64,000 nucleotides of DNA from Serratia marcescens (GCA_015548865.1 JADMXW010000017.1:86002-150001); one strand, 5' to 3'. Positions 9,797 to 19,890 are shown, counted from the stretch's first letter. The notes: generated by a model from the sequence alone, not told the origin. A program made the numbers and translations.

Positions 9797-11353
9797 ATGA
9801 AAAGAGCCGTCAATGCGTTGCAGAATTTCGGCAAATCGCTGTACGGTCCGGTGCTGATCCTGCCAATCGTCGGGTTGTTTATCGCGTTTGGCAATGTGTT
9901 CGGTAACGGCAACCTGGCCGAATATCTGCCTTTGCTACACCACCCCATTATTCAGAATTTTGGTCAGTTGATCGCCAAATCCGCCGTTGCCATTCTGGCA
10001 AATCTTGCATTGGTATTTGCTGTCGGCATCCCTATCGGCCTTGCTGCACGTGACAAAGGCTATGCCGCCCTGATCGGATTGGTAACCTTTATTATTTTCA
10101 TCAACGCGATGAATATTACGCTGCAAATGCAGGGAAAACTGGTGCCAGCGGCAGAAATGCGCCCTGCCGGGCAAGCCATGGTGCTGGGCGTGCAAGTGCT
10201 GGAAATGGGCGTTTTCGCCGGTATCCTCATCGGTGCGTTTGCTGGCTATCTGTTTAACCGTTATTCCAGCAAACAGTTTAACGGCGCGATGGCTATCTAT
10301 TCAGGCCACTGTTTTGTGACTATTCTGGCGATTCCTAGCGCTATTTTGCTTGGATTTGTCATGAGCTCCATCTGGCCCTATGCCCAGCAGGGTATTAGTG
10401 CACTCGCCTTTGCGATTAAAGGCGCAGGGCCGTTCGGTGTAGCGATTTACGGCTTCCTTGAACGCATTCTGATCCCAACAGGGCTGCATCACTTGGTCTA
10501 CACCCCGTTCTTATACACCGAGCTGGGCGGAACCGCTGAGGTATGCGGCAAACTGTATCAGGGCGCACGTAATATTTATTTCGCTGAAATGGCTTGCCCG
10601 AGCGTCACGCAATTGAGCCCGACCGTCGCCTGGGATGCACGCGGCATCAGTAAAATGTTTGGCCTGACCGCTGCGGCACTGGCGATGTATGTCACTGCCA
10701 AGCCAGAAAAACGTATCGCAGCCAAGGCCATTCTTATTCCCGCGGCCTTTACCTCTTTCCTGCTCGGCGTCACCGAACCGTTAGAGTTCTCCTTCCTGTT
10801 TGTCGCACCGTTACTGTTTGTGGTACACGCCGTGTTGACCGGGTTGGGGATGATGCTGTTCTCGTTGCTTGGTGTACATGCGATTGGTGCTAACGGCGTG
10901 ATCGATTTCCTGCTCTATAACCTGCCGCTGGGTATCGCAAAATCTAACTGGCCAATGTACATCGCTGTTGGTCTGACCATGTCGGTTATTTACTTCTTTG
11001 TCTTCCGTACTTTGATCCTTTACTTCGATATGCCTACACCAGGGCGTGAAGCAGATGAGGACGAGACACGTCTTTATTCCAAAACCGACTATCAGAGCAA
11101 AGCTCAGGAAAAAGGCAGTAACGTTCCAGACGGTACCGTCGTTATCGCCGGGCTGGGCGGCAAACCCAATATTGAAGTGGTAGACAACTGTTACACCCGA
11201 CTGCGGGTAACAGTGAAAGACACCGCGCTGGTTGACGACCAACAGTTGAAATCCACCGGTGCCAAGGCCGTGATCCGCCAGGGTAACAATGTTCAGGTGG
11301 TGTATGGACTGCATGTAAAAACCGTTCGTGAAGCCGTAGAAAATGCGCTTTAA
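9797..11353 (+). CDS. PTS alpha-glucoside transporter, fused EIICB
   Basis: This is an inner-membrane phosphotransferase permease that imports and phosphorylates a glucoside, probably an alpha-glucoside such as maltose or isomaltulose. The 518-residue protein has an N-terminal EIIC domain (about residues 1-420, about ten hydrophobic spans, with the GVTEPLEFSFLF signature) and a C-terminal EIIB domain (about 435-518) whose phosphorylated cysteine lies in NCYTRLRV. There is no EIIA domain, so phosphate should come from the general glucose EIIA. It resembles the alpha-glucoside EIICB class (AglA/GlvC/MalX type). The neighbour 13 bp downstream is a family 4 glycosidase with alpha-type motifs, which supports the substrate class. 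The exact sugar is not known. Confidence 0.9.
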   Translation: MKRAVNALQNFGKSLYGPVLILPIVGLFIAFGNVFGNGNLAEYLPLLHHPIIQNFGQLIAKSAVAILANLALVFAVGIPIGLAARDKGYAALIGLVTFIIFINAMNITLQMQGKLVPAAEMRPAGQAMVLGVQVLEMGVFAGILIGAFAGYLFNRYSSKQFNGAMAIYSGHCFVTILAIPSAILLGFVMSSIWPYAQQGISALAFAIKGAGPFGVAIYGFLERILIPTGLHHLVYTPFLYTELGGTAEVCGKLYQGARNIYFAEMACPSVTQLSPTVAWDARGISKMFGLTAAALAMYVTAKPEKRIAAKAILIPAAFTSFLLGVTEPLEFSFLFVAPLLFVVHAVLTGLGMMLFSLLGVHAIGANGVIDFLLYNLPLGIAKSNWPMYIAVGLTMSVIYFFVFRTLILYFDMPTPGREADEDETRLYSKTDYQSKAQEKGSNVPDGTVVIAGLGGKPNIEVVDNCYTRLRVTVKDTALVDDQQLKSTGAKAVIRQGNNVQVVYGLHVKTVREAVENAL

Positions 11354-11366
11354 AAGGAGACAGACG

Positions 11367-12746
11367 ATGACTAAACCCCCCTTCATCCTCACCATTGCCG
11401 GCGGCGGTAGCACCTATACGCCAGGTATTGTGAAAAGCCTGATGGTGCGCCTGACGGACTTCCCGCTTGCCGAGATCCGCCTATATGACATTGATAGTCA
11501 ACGTCAAGACACCATTGCACCAGTGGTTGAAAAAGTCATTCGCGATCACAGTGACAGTATTCGCTTCTCTGTTACCGCCGATCCGGAAGTGGCCTTTTCG
11601 GGCGCGCATTTTGTGTTTGCACAGATGCGCGTCGGACAATACAAAATGCGCGAGCAGGATGAGAAGATTCCACTGCGCCACGGCGTAGTCGGGCAAGAAA
11701 CCTGCGGCCCTGGTGGATTGGCTTACGGTCTGCGTACCATCCTACCAATGGTTGAACTGATCGATCTGGTTGAGCGCTTCGCACATAAAGATGCCTGGAT
11801 TGTTAACTACTCCAACCCAGCGGCCATTGTCGCGGAAGGGATCCGTCGTCTGCGCCCTGATGCTCGAGTACTTAATATCTGTGATATGCCGGTGGCAGCG
11901 ATGCGCAATATCGCCGCCGTACTGGGCGTAAAACGCGAAGACATTACCGTTGATTACTTCGGTCTGAATCACTTTGGCTGGTTTACTCGGGTATTGGTTG
12001 ATGGTGAAGATCGCTTACCGCAACTGCGCGAGCATATCGCGCGTTACGGTCTGCTAACGGCCAACGCTGCTGACACCGATCCGCAGCATGCCGATCCCTC
12101 GTGGGTGAAAACCTGGCGTAATATCAAACCAGTGATGGATCACTTCCCTGAATTTGTGCCAAATCCCTATTTGCAGTACTACCTGATGCCTAACGATATA
12201 GTAGCCCATCAGGATCCTAACTACACCCGCGCCAATGAAGTGATGGATGGCCGCGAGAAGAAGCTTTTTGCTGCCGCTGCGACTTACAAACAAACCGGTA
12301 TTTTGCCAGACGCATTCCATGTAGGCGTGCACGGTGCGTTTATCGTCGACGTTGCCTGCTCACTGGCGTTTGACCTACGCCAGCGCCATCTAGTGATCGT
12401 CGAGAATAAAGGGGCAATTGCCAATCTTCCCTATGACGCGATGGTAGAAGTGCCCGCTTATATTACCGCTCATGGGCCAGAACCGGTTCGCATGGGCAAT
12501 GTGCCGACGTTCCACCGCGCGCTGCTGGAACAGCAACTGGCCTCTGAGCAATTACTGGTAGAGGCGACCCTTGAAGGCAGCTACGAGAAAGCGTTGCAGG
12601 CGTTCACGCTCAATCGAACCGTACCCACCATGCAGCACGCCAAAGCAATCCTTGATGAAATGATCGAGGCAAACCGGGAATACTGGCCACAGTTGAAACA
12701 AGCCTACCAGAACGGCGTGGCAGTGAACGTGGGCAAATCCGAATAG
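11367..12746 (+). CDS. 6-phospho-alpha-glucosidase, glycoside hydrolase family 4
   Basis: GH4 enzymes hydrolyse sugar-phosphates by an NAD- and metal-dependent oxidation-elimination mechanism. The 459-residue product starts at the ATG preceded by AAAGGAGA and opens with the NAD-binding sequence LTIAGGGSTYTPG. The active-site metal ligand is in the segment ICDMP; in this family CDMP is associated with 6-phospho-alpha-glucosidases (GlvA, AglB), whereas 6-phospho-beta-glucosidases usually have CNVP. Further family segments are GLNHFGW and the NYSNP loop. The gene begins 13 bp after the PTS permease, so import with phosphorylation and intracellular cleavage are probably encoded by one transcript. 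Confidence 0.92.
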   Translation: MTKPPFILTIAGGGSTYTPGIVKSLMVRLTDFPLAEIRLYDIDSQRQDTIAPVVEKVIRDHSDSIRFSVTADPEVAFSGAHFVFAQMRVGQYKMREQDEKIPLRHGVVGQETCGPGGLAYGLRTILPMVELIDLVERFAHKDAWIVNYSNPAAIVAEGIRRLRPDARVLNICDMPVAAMRNIAAVLGVKREDITVDYFGLNHFGWFTRVLVDGEDRLPQLREHIARYGLLTANAADTDPQHADPSWVKTWRNIKPVMDHFPEFVPNPYLQYYLMPNDIVAHQDPNYTRANEVMDGREKKLFAAAATYKQTGILPDAFHVGVHGAFIVDVACSLAFDLRQRHLVIVENKGAIANLPYDAMVEVPAYITAHGPEPVRMGNVPTFHRALLEQQLASEQLLVEATLEGSYEKALQAFTLNRTVPTMQHAKAILDEMIEANREYWPQLKQAYQNGVAVNVGKSE

Positions 12747-12798
12747 CGGCTTGTCGGAAAAGGAAAAATGGCTGACAATATTTACCACTGTTTCACTC

Positions 12799-12818
12799 AG
12801 GGTGGCATGTACCACCCT
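12799..12818 (+). terminator. Hairpin between the glucosidase gene and sseA
   Basis: AGGGTGG pairs perfectly with CCACCCT over a six-base loop. There is no T-run after it, so it may be an attenuator, a processing stem or a weak terminator. It ends only 14 bp before the sseA start codon. Confidence 0.35.
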
Positions 12819-12832
12819 TGCGTGGGGTTTAT

Positions 12833-13684
12833 ATGTCAGCTTCCTCTTCCCGTTTGTTTGTTTCTACCGACTGGCTCGCGGAGCATCTGGCTTCCGATGA
12901 CATCATACTGATCGACGCACGCATGTTACCTCCGGGTGAAACCAGCCGGGATATCCATGCTGAATACCGTGCGGGACATCTGCCTGGTGCGGTTTTTTTT
13001 GATATTGAAGCACTGTCCGATCACAACACTGCATTGCCCCATATGATGCCCAGCGCGGACGCTTTCGCCAAAGCGATGAGCGAATTAGGCATCAGCGACC
13101 AGCGCCCGCTGGTGGTTTACGATGAAGGTAATCTGTTCTCCGCCCCACGAGCCTGGTGGATGTTAACGCATTTTGGCGCTCGCCAAGTGGCGATTCTTTC
13201 CGGTGGGTTGGCCGAATGGAAAGCGCATGGCTATCCCATTGAGCAAGGGGATGTGCATCCCATGAAAGTGCATTTTACTGCCGTGAAAACAGAAGGGGCG
13301 ATCCGCTCTCGTGAAGAGGTATTGGCCATCAGCCGCGATGGCTCGGCACAGATCGTCGATGCCCGCCCTGCCCCGCGTTTTCGCGGTGAAGTCGATGAAC
13401 CACGCCCAGGTCTGCATCGCGGCCATATTCCTGGTAGCCTGAACGTACCGTGGGGAGATCTGGTTACTCAGGGCACCCTGAAACCTAGCCCTGAGTTGGC
13501 AACCATTCTCCATAAAGCTGGGGTGGATTTCAGTCACCCAATTGTCGCCACTTGCGGTTCTGGTGTCACTGCCGTTGTGGTGATTCTGGCCCTCACGCAG
13601 TTGGGCGTGCCCGATGTTACTCTGTACGACGGTGCCTGGAGCGAATGGGGCGGTCGGGACGACACTCCCATCGCGTTAGATTGA
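12833..13684 (+). CDS. sseA: 3-mercaptopyruvate sulfurtransferase
   Basis: SseA moves sulfur from 3-mercaptopyruvate to thiophilic acceptors, giving pyruvate. The 283-residue protein contains two rhodanese domains; the first is inactive and the second has the catalytic loop CGSGVT (Cys near residue 235), which is the mercaptopyruvate-type loop and not the CRKGVT type of thiosulfate sulfurtransferases. I use the ATG at 12833 with GGGG just upstream; a TTG start 15 bp earlier is less likely. In E. coli sseA is next to sseB. Here an RpiR regulator gene lies between them and the glucoside operon lies upstream. Confidence 0.95.
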   Translation: MSASSSRLFVSTDWLAEHLASDDIILIDARMLPPGETSRDIHAEYRAGHLPGAVFFDIEALSDHNTALPHMMPSADAFAKAMSELGISDQRPLVVYDEGNLFSAPRAWWMLTHFGARQVAILSGGLAEWKAHGYPIEQGDVHPMKVHFTAVKTEGAIRSREEVLAISRDGSAQIVDARPAPRFRGEVDEPRPGLHRGHIPGSLNVPWGDLVTQGTLKPSPELATILHKAGVDFSHPIVATCGSGVTAVVVILALTQLGVPDVTLYDGAWSEWGGRDDTPIALD

Positions 13685-13712
13685 TTGCACACGGGCAACC
13701 CGCAGGAGCACC

Positions 13713-14507
13713 ATGATGGATAGCCGACTGACATCATTGGTTCACCATGGCAGAGATTTGACGCGTGCGGAACATCGTGTGTTGGTCTTTATTGCCGAAC
13801 ACACGTCGCTTGTCGGCAAAATAACCGTGCGTGAGCTGGCACAGCAAACCTATGTCTCGACGGCGACCATCATGCGTCTATGCCAAAAAATGGGGTTCAG
13901 CGGTTACAGTGAGTTTATCTATCACTGCAAACACCTGTTAGCAGACGCACCACGTTCGTTTCCTGCAAACAATCCCCCGATGGCCAGCGGCGGCGTGCCT
14001 GATGCTTACCGCCATTTTATCGCCAATTACGAGAAAACCTTCACTTACGTCACGCCCGAACTGATGGATGACTTCTGCCATATTCTTCGCCACAAGAGCC
14101 ATTTTTTTCTTTACGGCGCTGGGTTTTCGCACTTGTTCACTGAGTATTTCGCCAAAAAACTGCAAATACTGGGCAAAGATGCGTTTGTCTCCGGTTTGGG
14201 GGACAGCAAAGGCATTTTTCTCAGCAATGCGCCCAAATACCAAATCTTTATTGCTATCTCGCGCAGCGGAGAAACTGAGCAGGTGATTGAAAAAGCGCAG
14301 ATTGCCAGAAACATCGGCATGACGGTCGTCGCATTCACTCGTGCATCGTTTAATCCGTTAGCCAACGTGGCAGATTTGCATTTTCGTCTGCATGACGATG
14401 CCATTCATTTTGCTGCAGAAGCGGGAGAGGTGAGTTCGTTCGAGTCGAATTTAGTGTTGCTGATTGATTTACTGTTGCTGCGAGCAACCACGGGCAAAGC
14501 AGAGTAA
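13713..14507 (+). CDS. RpiR-family transcriptional regulator
   Basis: RpiR regulators bind DNA through an N-terminal helix-turn-helix and sense a phosphosugar through a C-terminal SIS domain. The 264-residue protein has the HTH at about residues 20-75 (ITVRELAQQTYVSTATIMRL) and the SIS domain at about 110-245, with FFLYGAGFS and the ISRSGETEQ phosphate-binding loop. It is likely to sense the phosphorylated sugar made by the PTS gene at 9.8 kb and to control that operon; the target is inferred. It lies 28 bp after sseA in the same direction, with sseA sandwiched between regulator and transport genes. Confidence 0.88.
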   Translation: MMDSRLTSLVHHGRDLTRAEHRVLVFIAEHTSLVGKITVRELAQQTYVSTATIMRLCQKMGFSGYSEFIYHCKHLLADAPRSFPANNPPMASGGVPDAYRHFIANYEKTFTYVTPELMDDFCHILRHKSHFFLYGAGFSHLFTEYFAKKLQILGKDAFVSGLGDSKGIFLSNAPKYQIFIAISRSGETEQVIEKAQIARNIGMTVVAFTRASFNPLANVADLHFRLHDDAIHFAAEAGEVSSFESNLVLLIDLLLLRATTGKAE

Positions 14508-14509
14508 AT

Positions 14510-14534
14510 CGCATCCCCTTTAACAGGGGATGCG
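14510..14534. terminator. Bidirectional terminator between rpiR-type gene and sseB
   Basis: CGCATCCCC pairs perfectly with GGGGATGCG (9 bp) over a seven-base loop in the 41-bp gap between two convergent genes. Neither flank has a long T-run. Confidence 0.65.
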
Positions 14535-14548
14535 TAAGATAAGATACG

Positions 14549-15349
14549 TTACGCTTTGCCCGTCTGTTTAAACTCGCGCAGGAAGCTCCCCCATTTACGC
14601 TCATAAAACGGCGTAACATGGTGCAGAAAGTAGTGGCTTACCCCGCCTTTTTCTTCCTTATCGACGATGCAAATATCCACCGGCTGATCGCCCACGACAG
14701 TATCGCTGGCAACCGTGCCCACAGCCTGGACAACCGCCTCTACTTCATCTAAATCGACCAGTTCCAAACCGATCAGCAGATTCGGTTCCGCCTCACCCTC
14801 CTGGATCTGCGCTACCCACGCACGGCGCACCGGGCGATGCTTTGCAAGCAGTTGCGTCAGTGAATCAATCATCTGATCCGGCGATGGGTCTGGCAGGCTC
14901 AGATGCACTTCCATCGGTTCTTCAACAACGCGACTTTGCACAAAACCATTACCTTCTCCCGCCAGCATATGTTCCACTTCCTGCGGCAGAAACTCTTTGC
15001 CATAGGGAAGTTTAGGATTAAGGAACAGCGTCTGCCCCTGCGTCAATTCAAACAGCGATCGCGCAGGCAGCGCCAGAAAAGAGGTTTCCGTTGAGATAGC
15101 CATCTGCAACGCTTCCAGCGACGAAAAAAACGGGATAGCGGTGTTACCATCGGGCTTTTCCCAGTGCTGAATCTCAACCTGACTGCCAACAGGCAGCGTA
15201 CTCGCTCCCTGCTCGCTCGCCTCATCGCTATTGCCGATGATATAGACAGTTGCGTCCAGCAGTTCAGTAAAGAACTCTGGCCGATGAGCAGGCTCGGTTG
15301 CCGCCTTCATCAGCACCTCTTCCAGCTTGTTTTGCGGTGTAAACGTCAT
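14549..15349 (-). CDS. sseB: SseB family protein (enhanced serine sensitivity protein)
   Basis: SseB affects serine sensitivity in E. coli; its molecular role is not established. The product (266 residues from the ATG at 15349) matches the family through KAATEPAHRPEFF, QHWEKPDGNTAIPFFSSLEAL and a C-terminal SHYFLHHVTPFYERKWGSFL. A TTG 18 bp upstream (15367) would give MSENKSM in front, which resembles the MSETKN start of E. coli; neither start has a strong ribosome site, so the N-terminus is uncertain. It follows pepB by about 31 bp on the minus strand. Confidence 0.9.
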   Translation of the reverse strand: MTFTPQNKLEEVLMKAATEPAHRPEFFTELLDATVYIIGNSDEASEQGASTLPVGSQVEIQHWEKPDGNTAIPFFSSLEALQMAISTETSFLALPARSLFELTQGQTLFLNPKLPYGKEFLPQEVEHMLAGEGNGFVQSRVVEEPMEVHLSLPDPSPDQMIDSLTQLLAKHRPVRRAWVAQIQEGEAEPNLLIGLELVDLDEVEAVVQAVGTVASDTVVGDQPVDICIVDKEEKGGVSHYFLHHVTPFYERKWGSFLREFKQTGKA

Positions 15350-15380
15350 ACTTTTGTTTTCACTCAAGCGTTATATTCAC

Positions 15381-16679
15381 TCAATCCTGATCTTCGCTCA
15401 GCAACAGATTTGCCAAGGTGCGCACGCCCAAACCCGTTGCCCCGGTCGCCCACTGTTCAACGGCGCCTTTGCGGTAGGTGGCAGAGCAGTCAATATGCAA
15501 CCAACCTTTTTGGTAAGACGATACAAAATGCGACAAGAACGCTGCCGCCGTGCTAGCACCCGCGCTGTGGGCCGCGCCCGCAACGTTATTCAGCTCAGCA
15601 AAACTGGACGGTAGCTGTGAACGGTGGAACTCTTCCAACGGCAAACGCCAAAACGGTTCATTTTCCTGTTTTGCACTGGTGAGCAGACGCTCAGCAAACG
15701 CATCATCAAAACTGAACAGCGCATGATAGTCGTTACCCAGCGCAGTTTTCGCAGCCCCCGTGAGCGTTGCACAATCGATAATCCACTGCGGGGTTTGCGC
15801 ACTGGCGTCGATCAGGCCATCAGCCAGCACCAGACGTCCTTCCGCATCGGTGTTCATCACTTCAACTGTCTTACCGTTACGGTAGCGCAGAATATCCCCC
15901 AACCGGAAAGCATTGCCACTGACCATATTGTCAGCGCAGCACAGGTAGAGTTTGACGCGGCGAGTCAATCCTTGTGCGATGGCCAGTGCCAGCGCACCGG
16001 TTACCAGTGCCGCACCGCCCATATCTGACTTCATGGAATCCATGAATCCACTCGGCTTCAAGCTGTAACCACCGCTGTCAAAAGTGATGCCCTTGCCCAC
16101 CAGACAAGCAAACACCGGCGCATCGGGGCTGCCGGTTGGGTTAAAATCCAGCGCCAGCAACACGGGTTGACGCTCAGAGCCACGACCTACGGTATGTAGA
16201 CCAATATAGTTTTGATCGCGCAGATCTTCACCCTTGGTAATGCGGTAGCTGACAGCATTGCCCCCGACATCATGCAACAAATCCACTGCTCGCGTTGCCA
16301 GTTGCTCCGGCCCCAAATCTTCTGCAGGCAGGTTAATGGTGTCGCGCACCCAATCAACGACCTTCAGGCGCAGATCCAGCGCCTTGCGTTGTGCATCTTC
16401 TAACGGAGCCCACTCGACGGTACGTTTACCTTTTGGCGCACGATATCCCTGCCAGAATGCCCAGCTGGTTTCCAAATCCCAGCCTTCGCCCACCAGCTTG
16501 ACGTGTTTGATGCCTTGTCCGTCAATCTTGCGCCCTGCACGTTGAATTGTGCTCAACGCAGCGCCTGCCGGTAGATGAATGGTGAATCCCTGTTCGTTAG
16601 CGCTCAACGACGCTTTTTCTCCCCAACGTGCATCTGCAGGCTGAGTGGAGAGTGAAATCTGCATAGCTTCGCTTGTCAT
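15381..16679 (-). CDS. pepB: Aminopeptidase B
   Basis: PepB is a cytosolic leucyl-aminopeptidase family (M17) enzyme that releases N-terminal residues from peptides with two metal ions. The 432-residue product has the metal and catalytic signature [14 protein letters not shown], an upstream [14 protein letters not shown] segment with the metal-binding Lys and Asp, and the N-terminal [13 protein letters not shown] typical of PepB. The start has GGAG at six bases. It stands between iscX and sseB, the conserved position. Confidence 0.97.
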   Translation of the reverse strand: MTSEAMQISLSTQPADARWGEKASLSANEQGFTIHLPAGAALSTIQRAGRKIDGQGIKHVKLVGEGWDLETSWAFWQGYRAPKGKRTVEWAPLEDAQRKALDLRLKVVDWVRDTINLPAEDLGPEQLATRAVDLLHDVGGNAVSYRITKGEDLRDQNYIGLHTVGRGSERQPVLLALDFNPTGSPDAPVFACLVGKGITFDSGGYSLKPSGFMDSMKSDMGGAALVTGALALAIAQGLTRRVKLYLCCADNMVSGNAFRLGDILRYRNGKTVEVMNTDAEGRLVLADGLIDASAQTPQWIIDCATLTGAAKTALGNDYHALFSFDDAFAERLLTSAKQENEPFWRLPLEEFHRSQLPSSFAELNNVAGAAHSAGASTAAAFLSHFVSSYQKGWLHIDCSATYRKGAVEQWATGATGLGVRTLANLLLSEDQD

Positions 16680-16713
16680 ATCAGCTCCGTGGATAATGTA
16701 CTTAACAGCAACC

Positions 16714-16752
16714 TATACCCGTTATATTTCAACTTAAATTATTTACGGTATC
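16714..16752. repeat. Short MITE-like hairpin element, copy 4
   Basis: TATACCCGTTATATTTCAAC on the left and, read from the other strand, GATACCGTAAATAATTTAAG on the right match the two ends of the longer elements at 8.68 and 55.15 kb, joined directly with no interior. It lies between pepB and iscX, probably in the leader of pepB. Confidence 0.65.
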
Positions 16753-16793
16753 GTGCTGAAAAAAAAGGGCTACCCGTCAGGCAGCCCGAATCA

Positions 16794-16994
16794 TCATTCT
16801 GCTTCGTCTAGCCACACCAGCAGTATCGCTTCCAGGATCTTTTCGTTAGAAGCGTCAGGTGCATCATCAAAATCATCCAACTCACAAATCCAACGATGCA
16901 TGTCAGTAAAGCGCACTGTTTTCGGGTCCGTGTCGGGAAACGCGTCATACAGTGCTTCACCAATGGCACGGCTGTCTGTCCATTTCAATCCCAT
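16794..16994 (-). CDS. iscX: Fe-S cluster assembly protein IscX
   Basis: IscX is a small acidic protein that binds IscS and iron and tunes cluster assembly. The 66-residue product, [20 protein letters not shown] onward, has the family [17 protein letters not shown] core and an acidic C-terminal half ([16 protein letters not shown]). It is 12 bp downstream of fdx and is the last gene of the isc operon here. Confidence 0.97.
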   Translation of the reverse strand: MGLKWTDSRAIGEALYDAFPDTDPKTVRFTDMHRWICELDDFDDAPDASNEKILEAILLVWLDEAE

Positions 16995-17006
16995 GTTCAG
17001 CTCCTG

Positions 17007-17342
17007 TTAATGCTCGCGGGCATGGTTAATGGTGTACCGCGGGATTTCAACCACCAGATCTTCACCTGCAACACGCGCCTGACAGCCCAGACGGCTTTCT
17101 GGCTCCAGTCCCCAGGCTTTATCCAGCATGTCATCTTCATCTTCAGTGCTTTCCGCTAGAGAATCAAACCCTTCGCGAACAATGCAATGGCAGGTAGTGC
17201 ACGCACAGGATTTCTCGCAGGCGTGTTCGACTTCAATACCATTGCGCAGAGCGACGTCCAGAATCGTCTCACCCGCTTTGGCTTCCAACACCGCACCTTC
17301 AGGACACAAATCCTGATGCGGCAAAAAAACTATCTTAGGCAT
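17007..17342 (-). CDS. fdx: [2Fe-2S] ferredoxin of the ISC system
   Basis: Fdx supplies electrons for cluster assembly on IscU. The 111-residue protein begins PKIVFLPHQDLCPEG and has the adrenodoxin-type cysteine pattern CEKSCACTTCHC with a distal Cys further on (RLGCQARV). I use the ATG at 17342, preceded by GAGGTG, which gives the family length; a GTG six bases upstream is possible. It starts 2 bp after the hscA stop codon. Confidence 0.97.
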   Translation of the reverse strand: MPKIVFLPHQDLCPEGAVLEAKAGETILDVALRNGIEVEHACEKSCACTTCHCIVREGFDSLAESTEDEDDMLDKAWGLEPESRLGCQARVAGEDLVVEIPRYTINHAREH

Positions 17343-17344
17343 GC

Positions 17345-19195
17345 TCACACCTCATCCACAGAGTGTCCTGCCAGCGCCCGTCGAATGGAAGCATCCATTC
17401 GGCGCGCAGCGAACCCCTGGGTTTGTTGATCTACTGTTTTTATTGCAGCTTCAATCAGAGCGACGTCATCACCTGCACTCACCTGTTGCAATGCTGACAC
17501 CGCTTGAACGATAGCGGCCTGTTCTTCGGCACTCAGCAAGTCTGCATCGGCTGCCAGCGCGCTCTGCACGCTTTCCAGCACACGCGCTGCTTCGACTTTT
17601 TGTTCCGCCAACATACGTGCTGCCACGTCGCTTTGGGCATTCTGCATCGAATCGGTGATCATTGCGGCGATTTCATCATCGCTCAGCCCATACGACGGTT
17701 TAACCTGAATTGATGCTTCCACCCCCGTGGATTTCTCCATCGCAGTGACGCTCAACAGGCCATCCGCATCCACTTGAAAAGTGACGCGAATGTGCGCCCC
17801 ACCCGCAGGCAGAGGCGGAATACCGCGCAGCGAGAATCGGGCCAAGGAGCGGCAATCCTGCACCAGTTCGCGTTCTCCTTGCAGCACATGGATCATCATG
17901 GCTGTCTGGCCGTCTTTAAACGTCGTGAACTCCTGCGCACGCGCCACAGGGATAGTGGTGTTACGCGGAATCACTTTCTCGACCAAACCGCCCATGGTCT
18001 CCAGACCGAGCGAAAGCGGAATCACATCCAGCAGCAGCATCTCACTGTCGGGTTTGTTACCGACCAAAATGTCCGCCTGAATGGCTGCACCCAACGCCAC
18101 TACTTTATCTGGATCGATCGAAGTAAGGGGCGTACGGCCAAAGAAATCGCCGACGCGCGAGCGCACCAACGGCACGCGGGTTGAGCCCCCCACCATGACC
18201 ACTTCTTGCACTTCATCTGCCTGAACGCCCGCATCTTTTAATGCCCGGCGGCAGGAAAGCAGCGTGCGTTTTACCAGCGGCTCGATAAGCGCATCAAACT
18301 GCTCGCGGCTCAACTCGCCCTGCCAGCGTCCAACCTGCACAGTTACCGAGGATGCAGCGCTAAGCGCAACCTTGGCACGCAGAGCAGTTTCAATCAATTC
18401 CCGTTGAGCACGGGCATCGGTTCGATCGTCAATCCCGGCCTGTTCACGTAGCCATTCCACCAACAGGTGATCGAAATCATCGCCGCCAAGCGCTGAATCA
18501 CCGCCCGTGGCCAGCACTTCAAACACCCCACGACTCAAGCGAAGGATAGAAATATCGAAGGTACCACCACCGAGGTCGTAGACAGCTATCACCCCTTCTT
18601 TGCCTGAATCCAGACCGTAAGCAATGGCCGCCGCGGTAGGCTCATTGAGCAAACGCAGCACATGCAACCCGGCCAGGCGCGCAGCATCTTTGGTGCCTTG
18701 ACGTTGTGCGTCGTCGAAATACGCGGGAACGGTGATCACGACACCATCCGGCACGCCTCCCAGTGCTTCTTGCGCGCGCGCCGCTAGCGCCAACAGGATG
18801 TCAGCTGAAACCTGAATGGGATTCTTGCTGCCTGCCGCCGTTTGCAACAAAGGTAAGCCATTGTCGCTGGCCTGAAAATGATAAGGCAAATGGGGATAAC
18901 GCTGCTGAATATCAGCCAGCGAACGGCCCATCAGTCGTTTGACGGAGCTGATGGTATTGGCTGGATCGTTCACGGCCTGTTCTTGGGCCGCCCAACCAAC
19001 CTCTACGCTTTCTGCGCCGTAACGGACCACGGACGGTAACAGTTCACGTCCTTGGGCATCAGCCAGCGTCTGCGCTTCGCCACTGCGCACCGTCGCCACC
19101 AGAGAATTGGTGGTGCCGAGATCAATACCCACGGCAAGACGGCGCTGGTGCGGTGCAGCGCTGAGGCCTGGTTCACTAATTTGTAATAGGGCCAT
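17345..19195 (-). CDS. hscA: Fe-S protein assembly chaperone HscA
   Basis: HscA is a specialised Hsp70 that binds the LPPVK motif of IscU and promotes cluster transfer, stimulated by HscB. The 616-residue protein has the Hsp70 ATPase domain ([16 protein letters not shown] at about residue 22, later [14 protein letters not shown] and [13 protein letters not shown]) and a C-terminal substrate domain. It has a short HscA-type N-terminal extension and lacks the DnaK C-terminal tail. It stands between hscB (89 bp upstream) and fdx (2 bp downstream). Confidence 0.98.
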   Translation of the reverse strand: MALLQISEPGLSAAPHQRRLAVGIDLGTTNSLVATVRSGEAQTLADAQGRELLPSVVRYGAESVEVGWAAQEQAVNDPANTISSVKRLMGRSLADIQQRYPHLPYHFQASDNGLPLLQTAAGSKNPIQVSADILLALAARAQEALGGVPDGVVITVPAYFDDAQRQGTKDAARLAGLHVLRLLNEPTAAAIAYGLDSGKEGVIAVYDLGGGTFDISILRLSRGVFEVLATGGDSALGGDDFDHLLVEWLREQAGIDDRTDARAQRELIETALRAKVALSAASSVTVQVGRWQGELSREQFDALIEPLVKRTLLSCRRALKDAGVQADEVQEVVMVGGSTRVPLVRSRVGDFFGRTPLTSIDPDKVVALGAAIQADILVGNKPDSEMLLLDVIPLSLGLETMGGLVEKVIPRNTTIPVARAQEFTTFKDGQTAMMIHVLQGERELVQDCRSLARFSLRGIPPLPAGGAHIRVTFQVDADGLLSVTAMEKSTGVEASIQVKPSYGLSDDEIAAMITDSMQNAQSDVAARMLAEQKVEAARVLESVQSALAADADLLSAEEQAAIVQAVSALQQVSAGDDVALIEAAIKTVDQQTQGFAARRMDASIRRALAGHSVDEV

Positions 19196-19284
19196 ATTGA
19201 GCTTCCATCAATTGGCTGTCGGTGCCACAGTTGCGCCGACGAAATAAAAAGGACTTTATTCGATTATGTGCATCACTGCGCAGA

Positions 19285-19803
19285 TTAACGGTCCAGCAGT
19301 TGTTCTTCGAGTTGTTCCACTTGCTGTTGCAGCTTATCCAAAAAGCGGAGTTTACGCACCGTATCAGCGGCCGCAGACCACGATGCCTGTGCCAATTCGG
19401 ACTGCATCTGCGCAGTGCGCTGACGAATCATACCGGTTAATCGGCTGGCAAAGTCAGCCAGCGCCGTTTCAGCATCACGCTGATGCGAAATAGCCTCCAA
19501 CTGCTCACGCAGTTCCAATTGCTCCATCAGAAATGCAGTATCGCGCATCGTATGCTGTTCGTTACCCAGATCAAAACCGTGCAACGATAACATATATTCT
19601 GCACGTTTCAGCGGATGTTTCAGAGATTGGTAAGCATCATTGACCGTAGCCGCCTGCTGAAGTGCCAGCAGACGCTCCCGCTCAGGGTGCGTGGCAAAAC
19701 GATCGGGATGAAACTGGCGTTGCAGTTCCTGATAACGAGAAAGGAGCAAGCTGCCATCCACATCGTAGTGAACCGGCAGCCCGAATAACGTAAAGTAATC
19801 CAT
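19285..19803 (-). CDS. hscB: Co-chaperone HscB
   Basis: HscB is a J-domain protein that brings IscU to HscA. The product starts [17 protein letters not shown] (172 residues from the ATG at 19803) and has HPD within [14 protein letters not shown] of the J domain, followed by the C-terminal three-helix IscU-binding domain ([15 protein letters not shown]). An upstream ATG at 19818 is possible but has no ribosome site. A gap of about 87 bp separates it from iscA and one of 89 bp from hscA, wider than in E. coli. Confidence 0.96.
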   Translation of the reverse strand: MDYFTLFGLPVHYDVDGSLLLSRYQELQRQFHPDRFATHPERERLLALQQAATVNDAYQSLKHPLKRAEYMLSLHGFDLGNEQHTMRDTAFLMEQLELREQLEAISHQRDAETALADFASRLTGMIRQRTAQMQSELAQASWSAAADTVRKLRFLDKLQQQVEQLEEQLLDR

Positions 19804-19890
19804 AGTGTGCTCGGACATTCTGGCGCTAACGGGTAGCCGCCCTGCGCGAATGCGTCACGAGCATGCCCCCGTTAACACGGACAAAACGAA

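Noticed and set aside
11343..11366. Upstream start for the 6-phospho-alpha-glucosidase
   Set aside because: It overlaps the end of the PTS gene, while the ATG at 11367 has a strong AAAGGAGA site and gives the normal NAD-binding N-terminus.
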